Positions 54,606-64,000 of a stretch of DNA of 64,000 nt are shown here, piece by piece. Within the stretch, counting starts at the first letter, position 1; each line of letters starts with the position of its first letter. Made by a program: the position numbers and the translations under genes. The notes under the pieces were generated by a model. The model saw only the letters and a program-made list of their open reading frames with translations, did not search any database and had not been told where the DNA came from. This stretch comes from Gambelia wislizenii (Eukaryota; Chordata; Lepidosauria; Squamata; Crotaphytidae): the NCBI GenBank assembly GCA_030847615.1, contig JAUMIR010000004.1:76601001-76665000 (forward strand). Direction: 5' to 3'.

Positions 54606-56902
54606 ATGGACCCACCCTTAAAATAACATCTGATCACCCAGAGATGTAAGGAGGAACATTCCTGGCAACCCATTTTTTATTTGTGTTGTGACAGTGCTCT
54701 GGAAAAAAAATGATAGAGACAGAATACGTGGGGAACTCCACATACTGGAGAGGAAATGAATAAACCAACCCTTGTCCCCAGTAACATGTCTACCTGATGA
54801 GAGTTTGGAAATCTTGGGGTCCTGGACTAAATTGGTCATGATGGTTGGGGGATACTAGGAGTTGTCAAAAAATATTTTTTCTAAGCTTTACACTGCTACA
54901 CACAAGGCTGCCTTTTGTTTTAAAAAGTGCTGAAGGAAACAAAAAGCATAATGATGGCTCATGCCTATTTTGCTACTGATTTCCAAATGAAGACATTAGG
55001 TGCTATCTGGCATCTGTAACTTTGAAAACATACTCAGCTACACCATGTCCAAAGATACACTGATCTCAGCAGTGGGTGTATATAATGTTTGCAGTCTGAA
55101 GAACCTAAATGGGATTTATAAAGGCGAAAGATTGGGTACCAGTGACATTTTGGTGTTGGACCCTGTATTTCTTCAGTTCCAATCTAACCAACCCAACTGA
55201 ACACATAAAGAGAAAGATTTGTTTCCCACCAAGTCTTGACGATGCTTTGCTAAGAAACACAATGAAAATGGTTGGTTTCCCAGTGGAAAATATATAGCAT
55301 CTTCTTCATTGCTTGTAGCAAGGAGATAAATTTTAAGAAGACCCTTTCCCTCTAAGGGGATAAATCCTTCAAGATGAATCTCCAAGAGAACCAGGGAGCA
55401 ACCAGAAACCTATTGACCCTTCCCTCCACCAGCAGAAATCCTGAAGTGAACAAGTGGTCAGCCTAAGGTCAAAGGCCAGTATGGGGCCAGGGAGAGCCGC
55501 TTTGCCTCCCCCAGACCCATCTGCCTGTGCACAGACAGCATCCACCCTAAAAGGTGCATTATTGATCGAGCTACAGGCCTTGAATGCCTCTTCCCCAGAC
55601 AGTAGCAATTATCATAATCAAGCAGTTGACTCCAATTACGCCTTCTTCTCATTAAAGGCAAGGGGATGGCCACAGCCACAGCAGCAAAGGGAAAGTTCGC
55701 AGCCATGTCGCCTTTGCATATCTTAATCTAAAATGACAGGGTGTGACACAGGGGGCAGGTGACCCTGCCAGCCTTCAGCTGTTCGTGTGGCAACAATTTC
55801 CAACACCAAATTGCTCCCAGGCAGGCCTTGATTGGAGGTTCAAGACAGCCAGAGAGAGGAGGGGAGAGAAGGCATTTAGGGGACATGAACATTCTTCACA
55901 AGCTTATTTAAATACGGTCAATTTACATTCAAGACCTTATTCTTTGTAAATCATTAAATGCGTCTTGTACCTTGGTGTATTTTCTATTTCTGATGTTTCA
56001 TGCAGGAAGAGATGTATGTAGTTATTTTCCAGCAAAGTGAAAAGGACAGAGGAAAAACCTTGACTCCATTAATATCAATAGAACTTTTCCTATTTTCTCC
56101 ATGCTACACAGGTTTCACTTTAACCTATAAGGTTGATACGTAGGCATTGATTAGGTTCTGCATCTTCTAAAATTCAGGTCAGAATGACAAACCATCCCCA
56201 GAAGGGCTGAATGTGAGGAACTAATTGATTGAAGATTTTAAGGCAGTTTCAATATTTCAGGCTCAAACTAACCTGTGTTTAAAAAAAAAATCACTGAGAA
56301 ATATCCCCCACTCATAAATATCTCCCTGACATTGTCCCCTTCCCTTTTGAAACTTTACTTGTATGATAAAGTCGGGTTATTCAGCTTTTGAAAAAGGAGT
56401 TTATCAACAGTAGAACAAACTCCTTACTTGCTGTCATGGGGAACTCTTTATGTCTACCAGTTCATTCCTTTTATTGCTGGGCCAAATGGACAGAACTCTT
56501 TCCCAAAGGAGATATATTGGGATGACTCCCTCTCAGAAGTAGCCATGTGGGAGCAAAATAGGGGCATTGCCCCCCACCCAGTATAAGAATTCTGACACCT
56601 CCTAATTGAAGTTTTCTTTCAGTCCACAATTTTTTAGCACTGAAGAGAAAGAAACATTGGAAATCATTCACACCTAGAACTTTTATATTTGATGCAGACA
56701 AATTCCCTTGGTATTTTTGCTTATCCCTTTCCTTTGGATGCCTAAACTGTATTTCTAAATGTTCAACACATTGCAAGTTACTGCAATGTGACAAATTGAG
56801 GATTGTAGGAACATTTCATAAGGATGCAGAATTCTTATTGAGGGAGCAATTGCCTCTCTAGCTACATCTGTTAACTGCTGTAGCTTAAATAGAAACAGAA
56901 TA
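54606..56902. other. No gene; candidate conserved non-coding segment at 55490-55740
   Basis: No coding motif recognised over 2.3 kb. The stretch 55490-55740 is repeat-free to my eye and dense in homeodomain-like sites (CAATTATCATAATCAAG, CCAATTACG, TCATTAAAGG) plus an octamer-like TTTGCATATC. This is suggestive only. Confidence 0.3.
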
Positions 56903-57157
56903 CAGTAGGACCCCGTATCCACTGATTCATTATCCACTGATTCAGTTCTCCATGGGACACAAAACAGCACACCTATCATAGAGTACTCCTAGAAAATGTG
57001 TCCTCTCTAGCCATCTTCTAGATCCTCCAAGACAGCTCTATGGTATTTTAAACTGGAAGTTCCATTATTTTCAGTGGTGTTCACTATTATCCATGGTTTT
57101 CAGTATCCACGTTCCCCCCCCCCGAACCACCCCCCAGTGGATACAGGGGTTTTACTG
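56903..57157 (+). mobile_element. Tigger-like MITE (small family), well preserved
   Basis: CAGTAGGACCCCGTATCC and CAGTAAAACCCCTGTATCC (reverse complement of the right end) termini; TA at 56901-56902 and 57158-57159. Best-preserved member with 50703-50951. Confidence 0.75.
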
Positions 57158-59053
57158 TACATCTACTCATAGCAAAGAAGACTGTGGCCAGGTGACTTGA
57201 CTGCCTGCTCAATCTGCTGTCCAAATTCTAACCATCGATGGGCAACTTCTTTTTATTCTCTCCATCTTACAGTTCTTTTTCTTTATACCCAGTTTGAACT
57301 AGACAGCTGTTCAAATAAATGATGCCATGGACTGAAGCATAGTCCTTTGACATCCCATCAAACAGAGAACTGTCCTCTGTGACAGAATCTGAAAACCTTA
57401 CTTAACAACTCCCAGAATCCCTCAGTGAAGCAAATCTGTAAAGCAGCCCACATGGGGCTCTTACAGGTTGGTTTAAAGAAGCATGAGTCCTTGCACTATC
57501 GCTCCTTGGGTTTTGCCAGTTGTTATTGCCTCTGCATCCACTTGTTCTGTTCTTGGAGGTGGGGGCTGTTTGTGATTTCTTGGGTCTCCACTAGGGATTT
57601 TCTGAAGGGCCCTGCAGCCAGAAGGGCAAATTTTGTCCTCTCTGGTATTTGTTGTTGTTTAAAAAAATGTTTTTCTTAGAGTTAAAGACCTAAATCCTAT
57701 TGTTTGACCTGACTGGAGTAGATGTAATTTGGATATTTTAAAAGTGAGACAAAGAAGAATCACAGGAATGAATCAACACATTTGCCTGGAGGAGCCCATG
57801 GGGATCATCATACTCCAGAGCATGTGCCAACTGAATCACTAAAAAACTACAGGTGACAGAAAAGATTGAGGCAGGATGCAGGTTGTAACAAGACTTCATT
57901 CAGTGGCAGACTCATCCTAAGGCTTCAAGGCTGTCATCAAAATGCCCTGCCAACTTCTGCCACTGTAACTGTGGAGCATGGAAATGGCCTTGGCTCCTTT
58001 GAAAGTCAGCTGTTTAAAGGGAAGGAGCTACTGAAACTGAAACTTAAGTATGCCTGTTTGGCTTAACCCCCACTCTACGCACAGAGGAAGCTGTGTGAGT
58101 ATTCTGCAGCACTCACTCTGCTCCACAAGCATGAATAAGCAGGCAGGCAAAAAAATTTTTTTTTTTAATTCTATATATCACAATTAACCTGGAATTACCA
58201 ACAGAAATCTGTGATTGTCCTGGGTAAGTGATGTCATTTGAAAGACAAGCAAGTTGCTGTGTCCCAGGTATTTCAGAAAGATAGGCTGAACTTTGAAAAT
58301 TTATGTACATTGGGGGCTTCAACTCTAGCAGGCAGGCCATTCTGGCAGGAGGATTCTGGGGGATGTAGTCTTTAAAAAGTAACATTTTCAAGCTGTGAAG
58401 ATAAGTCAGTGCTCCACAGAATTTATAGAAATTCTCTACCCTACAGTCTTGCTTTAAAAAAAAAAGCAGAATGAGGAGGGGTTGAAAGCCTCTTGAGAGC
58501 AGGTAGGGCCATCTGTGCAAGGGCTCTACCTCCTCCAAGGCAGTAGGGGGAAGGGGGAGGGCATGGGAGATCAGTTTACATAAGTGCTTTACCATATGAA
58601 CAAATAATTTAGTGGTATTAATAGAGGTTAAAGTTTCCCAGGAATCCAAAACAGGCCCCTCAGGCACAGGTGGGTTGTTTCACTCACAGGGAGGGAGAGA
58701 GTAACCTGACACCAGCGAGAGGAGATGACAGGAGGCAGAAACCCAGCCAGAATTTACACTGTGCAAATAGGGTGTGGTGGGTCTTTGCCTGCATCCCAGC
58801 TGATTTATTAGGAGGCCTTCAAACAAAGGCTTTGGTGGGGAATGTGCCGTCCAGTGTGCTGGGTCCCTAGCCTCCATCATCCACAAAATGCAAGACACAG
58901 GCGAAATGTAGCGAGAAGATGCCAGTTAGGTCTGGAGAAGAAAAATCATTTAAGAAGCATGGGATGGGGGGCGGTTATGTGTTAAGAAAAAGGACAGTAT
59001 ATGAAGTAATGCATAACTTGAGCACATGAGTGCTCTGCATGGTTAGATATAGT
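57158..59053. other. No gene recognised
   Basis: A 184-codon minus-strand open frame (58113-58667) has no motif I recognise and spans a GGGGGATGTAGTC palindromic-repeat remnant (about 58315-58400), so I do not call it a gene. The rest shows no repeat ends. Confidence 0.4.
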
Positions 59054-59545
59054 GGTTGTTGTTGTTGTTGTTGTTGTTTTATTTACAGTATATCCTGCCT
59101 TTTTCCAAGTACTGGGACTCAAGGCAGCTTACAAATGATTGAAACCAGTACAAATTAAAAACACAGAAAACCATCAGTAAAATGTGTCTATGTGTACTAT
59201 TTAAAAAGCAATTAAAACATTTAAACCATTTAGAATTCATTAAAAGATGGAATATATACTTTAAAAAAAAACCATTAAAAGCCCATTGTAATCAATTCCT
59301 AAAAGCCAGACAAAACAGGAAAGTTTTCAATTCCAACAGAAGGGGAGCAAGGAAGGAACCATCCTAGCCTCCCTGGGAGGAGGTTCCAAAGTCTGAGAGA
59401 AGCCACTGAGAAGGTCTTCTCCCTGTTCCCACCAATTGTGATTGGGAAGGTTGTGTGAAATAGAGAAGGGCCCCTGATGAAGATCGTAGAGCTCAAAGAG
59501 GGCCCGTATAAGGAGATACAGTTCTTCAAACAGTAAAGCTGGTTT
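59054..59545 (-). mobile_element. L2-type LINE, C-terminal and 3' end fragment
   Basis: Minus strand coding GPSLFHTTFPITIGGNREK then FSVASLRLWNLLPGRLG, the counterpart of FSVIASKMWNDLP in the L2 at 14768-16185. The 3' end is a (GTT)n run on the plus strand (59054-59079) following CCTGCCTTTTTCCAAGTAC. Confidence 0.65.
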
Positions 59546-59612
59546 TCACATTTTGTATATGCCAACAAAAGATAGCCAGCCACACACATCCATATTTGCA
59601 AACTGACACATT

Positions 59613-60398
59613 GGTGATTATCACATGAGTCCAAAAAAAAAAAAGTCCCTGTCTCACCTTCTAATTCCCGCCCCACTCCGGTCCCTGATGCAGTTTTTTT
59701 TAAAAATTCAGACACTTACCTTTTTCCCCCGGAACAGAAACTGCTTTCCCCCCCCCCCTCCGGCAGCCCAGGCATGAATGAAGCTCTCATGGAGCTCAAT
59801 TCACTTTCTGGAGTGCAAATCCCACGGGAGGATGATCACACAGCAAAATAAAAACAAAACAAAACGTCAAAAAATTAAAACAATTATATAGACACACTTA
59901 AAAAAAAAAGGAAACAGGGGAGGGTAAAAAAAAGCTGTCACTTACTTGGATGTCCTGATCAGCATTGCAAGTGTTCTTTATGCACCTTTCAGGACTTTAC
60001 AGGGAGCCCAGATCACAGGGAAAATTAAAAAAGAAAACCAAACGTCAAAAAATTAAACCAAGTACCCTAAACACACTTTTAAAAAAAAGTAAACAGGGGA
60101 GGGTACAAAAAAGGATGTCGCTTACCTGGATGTCCTGGTTGAACCTGGAAGTGTTTGGCATGGACCTCCTAGATCACTCCAGCATAACAGGGCACTGGTT
60201 CGCACACGCGTGATTCCATTACAGAAACGGAACAGGTGTTCTATTAGCGACTTTTCCCCATGAATAAAAAAAAGGGGAACTGAACAGAGGCAGTATGGGG
60301 ACAGAATGGGACAGGGATGACGTGATCTGAAAAGGAATCCCTTTCTTAATCCTGTTGTGTCCCTGTTCCGGGGTATTAAGCCCATCTGATAAATCTCC
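59613..60398 (+). mobile_element. PIF/Harbinger-like MITE, family A (copy 3), internal duplication
   Basis: GGTGATTATCACATGAG and CCATCTGATAAATCTCC termini with ATT duplication (59610-59612 and 60399-60401). Interior GGCAGCCCAGGCATGAATG, GGAGCTC and AACCTGGAAGTGTTTGGC match the 12779 copy. A segment (ACGTCAAAAAATTAAA ... CACACTT ... GGGGAGGGTA ... CTTACTTGGATGTCCTG) is present twice, at about 59864-59960 and 60039-60137. Confidence 0.75.
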
Positions 60399-60407
60399 AT
60401 TATAATA

Positions 60408-60637
60408 CAGGTGCCCGCCCCCCACAGAGGAGACATTTTCAGACTTACCATGGATATACAAAACCATGGATAACAGCAAACCATATTGACATGAATGACT
60501 TCTGGTCCAACTTCTGCTGGAAGCATAACAAAGAATTGCATTGGAGGACCTAGAAAATGCCCAGAGAGGCTATATTTTTTCAAACATGGATAAGTGAAAC
60601 CACAGATACTGCTCCTGTGGATATGGGCATCAACCTG
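60408..60637. mobile_element. Tigger-like MITE, diverged
   Basis: CAGGTGCCCGCCCC left, CAGGTTGATGCCCATATCC (reverse complement) right; TA at 60406-60407 and 60638-60639. Inner GGAGGACCTAGAAAATGCCCAGAGAGG is shared with the small family. A TATAA-rich run follows (60639-60665). Confidence 0.65.
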
Positions 60638-60839
60638 TATAATATAATATAATATAATCATATAATCCATTGCTTTATATACAGACCATGCTCATAGTAC
60701 TCTGGTACAGTCTAAATACACTTGTGCCAAAAAAACCAAACAGACACATGGAACACAAGCCCATACACTGAACATGCAAAGAACACCATATATAAGCTAA
60801 AGATATAATACAAGATCCAGCTGCTTCCACTGTTTCTTG

Positions 60840-61456
60840 GAACTTTATCAGACACAGCAAAAATCATACGATTACAATGTCACAGTAGTGTGAATGGTTT
60901 CCACTATCGCACGACTTTGTCATATTCTCATGGTCAAACTGTGCTCCAGTTTCAAATAAGATGTCACTTTTAATTCATGGGACAAGCCATCAATATCTCT
61001 CAATATCACTTTTTTCACATGTGAAAACATGTCCCACTGTAATCATGAGATTACAGCATGAATGGGTGGTCCTCTTTCCCCCCTCCCCATTCCCAGTGAG
61101 AAAATGTCCGGGTGAGAACATGAAAATTATCCACACAACACTCTTTTTATGAACTGTCCCAGTTTGTTTGCACATTTTTAGGTTTGTTAAAGTTTTTGTT
61201 TACTTTGCAAATTAAGGGGCAGTGTTTATAGGCACATTTGCATCTTATCACGAGAACCACTGAAATCTCGCCCATGCTAAATCATGGAAGTAAAGTCCCA
61301 TTCTTAAAACATTAGTGGGAGTCGTGTGATAATTCCGTGGGGGTTCTTTTGCGCAATTACAGAGACGTGCAGTAGTAAGTGTAATAATGCCACTATGTTT
61401 CTGGTTTCCTCATTTATGAAATTGCAGCGTTTTTAGATGCTAGTCTGATAAAGTCC
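60840..61456. mobile_element. PIF/Harbinger-like MITE, family C (copy 3)
   Basis: GAACTTTATCAGACAC and TAGTCTGATAAAGTCC termini, TTG duplication (60837-60839 and 61457-61459). Interior colinear with 50012-50561 and partly with 31177-31786 (CTTATCACGAGAACCACTG). Confidence 0.75.
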
Positions 61457-61559
61457 TTGGAAAAAACCAATTATCTGGTCCCCATTTCAGGCAAAAGACT
61501 TCCTTGCCCTGGCTAATGACCAGCTCCAAATAAAAGAGAGATGCAGTGCTGACCATGGT

Positions 61560-62010
61560 TTCTTATTGGATCATCTCTGTGGGATGGCAGTAGCAGGCAA
61601 ACTGTTAACAGTGGTTCCAGTCCTACTACAGGGCTTTTCCAAAAGGGTATCTATTGTGTGGACTTCAAGGCTGTTAAACTGTGGGCTATTCATTTTAATC
61701 CCCCATGCTGTTTAATACCTATATGAAGCTGCTAGGTGAGGTCTTTAGGAGTTTGGGGTTGGGTGCCATCAGGGACACTCTGGTCTACTTCTCCTTGTCA
61801 TCAGTTAGCTGGGGCTGTGCATGGATGCTGTAATGTGCAAGATCAAGCCAATGGACTGAAGCAGAATCCTGACAAGATGAAGGTTCTGGAGATGGATGGT
61901 TCCCTGTTCTGGGAACCAGTTAAGTGACCTGTCTTGAGGGACCAGATGCATAGCTTGGGAATCTTTGTCTCAGAGTGTGTTGAGTTGGCTTGGCTTGGCT
62001 CGGCAGGTGG
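61560..62010 (+). mobile_element. L2-like LINE, degenerate RT fragment
   Basis: CCCCCATGCTGTTTAATACC, ATGAAGCTGCTAGGTGAGG and GGGGTTGGGTGCCATCAG match 15270-15340 of the L2 element; LKQNPDKMKVLEMDG recalls LRLNPDKTEVL. Stops throughout. Confidence 0.65.
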
Positions 62011-62259
62011 CAGGCTTGGATCATTACTGCTAAACAACCCCAGCAACTACCACTGAGCATCTAACAAAAAATGATGACATTTGCCATCCAAAAATCCAAT
62101 GTCACCCCAATCCAGATGGCCACATGTAGAAAAACCCAGTAAAGACCACTTTTTCCTGGAAACTGTGGAGCAAGAGGTAATTTAAAAAAAAATCTCATTA
62201 AAGGCTAAAAGAAGCACTTTTGGTATGAAAAGGTCCTTACGTCATGTGTTCCTGTTGCA

Positions 62260-62800
62260 CCAGATTTAAGTTAGGTACAGATTCTCCCCCCGCCTCATAT
62301 AAACAAGCCCCTGGAGTTATGCATTCATGACTGGTTCGTACTCACGATCTCTTGGTATTCACTAGTTCAGTACCCAATACCCACTTACCAGGCAGCAGGT
62401 GCTAACAAGCAATGAGGGCAACAGGAGCAACTGACATCTCCACCACCTCTTTGCATGAATGATCTCCAGAGCAAGGGGAATCATGACAGAGACCTTGCTT
62501 CTGACTGTTGCACTGGGGAATGCTCACAGGAGGGGAACTAACTCCAGTCACTTGCAGCAGCTGCTGCCCAGAAAGTAGGGACCAATTGGGGTAAAAGGAA
62601 AATGAGGTTTTCAGCTCCCACCCACCAACAAGCAATGCTGTGACAATCAGAAGCAGGACCCCATCACGATTTCTCTTTGTAGCCTCGCTCGCTGGCAGGA
62701 GAGGACTGGAAATGTCATCCTCCTTGCAATACAATCGCCAACTGAACAGACCTTCGCTCAATGTAACTGCTGGCTGTTAAGGTGGGGTGTTTTTGGGGAG
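62260..62800 (-). repeat. Unclassified repeat (R3), inverted copy
   Basis: Reverse complement shares GAGTACGAACCAGTCATGAATGC with GAATACAAATCAGTCATGAATGC of 28130-28165; also parallels 26230-26400 (TCCTTGCAATACAATCGCCAACTGAAC). Class unknown. Confidence 0.4.
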
Positions 62801-63464
62801 GGATCAGGAGACATTACTTGCATATGTAACTAGGTAGCCAATGTAGGATATCAGCAATCATTTTTAGAGGTGTGCAAAATGTGGGGCAGAGAAAGGTGAT
62901 GACAACTTCCAGGGCTACAGCCAGATATAGATGTAGGACGGGGAATGTGCAGGGGAGGTACTGCAGAAGTTCTGGGCGGGCACCACAAATGGCTCCCAGC
63001 GTGGGAGATCTAAAATGAGAATCATAGCTATAATCACGGGACTGAAACTGAAGTGTGAAGGCAACTTTACAGTCCTTGTTCTCTAGTGGAATAAGGAACC
63101 AGCGGGAAAAGAACAGGTATGATTGCAGAAGCCTGACTTTTTCAGCAGAATGGAAAAGCAGGCCAATATCCACAGGCCTAGAAGGCCTTTCATCATTTTT
63201 AAAGGGCTGGGTGTTAACATGGGTGGTAACATCTTGACAAAACTCACAGCTTGACACACATTAATTATTACTTTTGGGGTAAAAGCCACATTATGATCCA
63301 TTTAATTAATAAAATAATATAATTAGTTACAATTTTAATTATCTCTTGCTCTTAAAAATATATTTAAAAGCCTCTATTTTGTCATCACCATTAACCACAT
63401 TGTTAAAATGGCATTGACCTGAAAGTTTTGTAAAATCATTTTTAAGTAACTTTTATTGTAGTAT
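62801..63464. other. No feature seen
   Basis: A 147-codon minus-strand open frame (62814-63257) has no recognisable motif. No repeat termini. Confidence 0.4.
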
Positions 63465-63699
63465 AGTACTGTAGAGTCAGGATGATGTAGTGATTTGAGT
63501 GTTTGGATTATGACTCTGGAGACCAGGGTTTGAATCCCCGCTTGGCCATGGAAACCAACTGGGTGACCTTGGGCAAGTCACACTCTCTCTGCCTCAGAGG
63601 AAGGCAAAGGCAAACTCCCACTGAACAAATCTTGCAGAGAAAGCCTCGTGATAGGTTTGCCATAAGTTGGAAATGACTTGAAGGCACAAAACAACAACT
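63465..63699 (+). mobile_element. Full-length tRNA-derived SINE with Bov-B-like tail
   Basis: A-box-like region near 63485-63500 (GATGTAGTGATTTGAGTG) and B box GGTTTGAATCC (63527-63537) form a Pol III promoter. The body GGGTGACCTTGGGCAAGTC and GAGGAAGGCAAAGGCAAAC follows, then the Bov-B-type tail GCCATAAGTTGGAAATGACTTGAAGGC with an ACAACAACT end. Flanking TAGTACTGTA / TAATACTATA may be a decayed target duplication. Complete representative of the tails seen at 11160 and 22977. Confidence 0.8.
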
Positions 63700-64000
63700 G
63701 TAATACTATACAGGATGATCTGCAGATGAAACTATCTTAAATATGTAGGTCTGAGAACTGTTGTTTTCAACCAATCTTAGCACTAAATCTGGACACAGCT
63801 TTAAAAAATATATCTCAAGACAACTACTGATTTCGCTGCTGAAAACCTCTCTGTTCAGCTGGACGTTTGAACTCTGGAAGTGAACTCTGATAAAGAAGGG
63901 GATCTGCTGCTGCCTTTGTTTTCATTTTTTTGTTTTTTGTTTCTGTTACTGCTGACTCTTAACGTAGTTTCTAAGATTGTTTTATTGTAGTAATAGTCTA
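63700..64000. other. No feature seen
   Basis: AT-rich end of the window with a TTTTTTGTTTTTTG stretch near 63928; nothing recognised. Confidence 0.4.

Noticed and set aside
58113..58667. 184-codon minus-strand open frame
   Set aside because: Spans a palindromic-repeat remnant and has no recognised motif; consistent with chance.

Overview
The window looks like intergenic or intronic DNA of a squamate reptile, most likely an iguanian-type lizard. This is inferred from the repeats: 5S-rRNA-derived and tRNA-derived SINEs with Bov-B-like tails, Bov-B, CR1, L2 and L1 LINEs together, a Penelope-like element, and many palindromic DNA-transposon derivatives. I found no host protein-coding exon, tRNA, rRNA or CRISPR that I can support. 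Every coding region I recognise belongs to a decayed retrotransposon.

Layout. 1-7097: a near-complete but dead L1, with ORF1 and ORF2 broken by stops and indels. ORF2 is also split between reverse-transcriptase motifs B and C by a 1.25-kb Tigger/pogo-like element full of a GC-rich minisatellite. 7.1-14.4 kb: CR1 and other LINE tails, two palindromic MITEs with 3-bp target duplications, and a SINE tail. 14.37-16.45 kb: a run of five consecutive hairpins, then a 5'-truncated L2 LINE. 17.7-21.2 kb: a PIF/Harbinger-like MITE, an inverted second copy of the minisatellite-bearing Tigger-like element, and three small Tigger-like MITEs. 22-35 kb: SINEs, two classes of palindromic MITE, CR1 ends and unclassified palindromic repeats, with long stretches where I see nothing. 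35-43.5 kb: a Bov-B reverse transcriptase (minus strand) with a nested MITE, then several MITEs including one inserted inside another. 45.5-49.1 kb: an LTR-like candidate, a CR1 reverse transcriptase, a Penelope-like GIY-YIG fragment, an L2 end and a Tigger-like MITE. 50-64 kb: more MITEs (one hAT-like with a perfect 8-bp target duplication), LINE tails, and a full-length tRNA-derived SINE near the end.

The elements do not form a pathway. What they give is a nested insertion record: a Tigger-like copy inside L1, one 3-bp-TSD MITE inside another, a LINE inside a MITE, a 5S SINE inside a palindromic repeat, and a hAT-like MITE inside Bov-B. The strongest candidates for something undescribed are the Tigger-like family whose interior has become a G-rich minisatellite (two copies in opposite orientation 13 kb apart), the five-hairpin chain at 14.37-14.72 kb, and the large set of palindromic MITEs that share termini and 3-bp target duplications but have unrelated interiors. 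Family assignments rest on termini, target duplications and motifs read by eye; no database search was possible.
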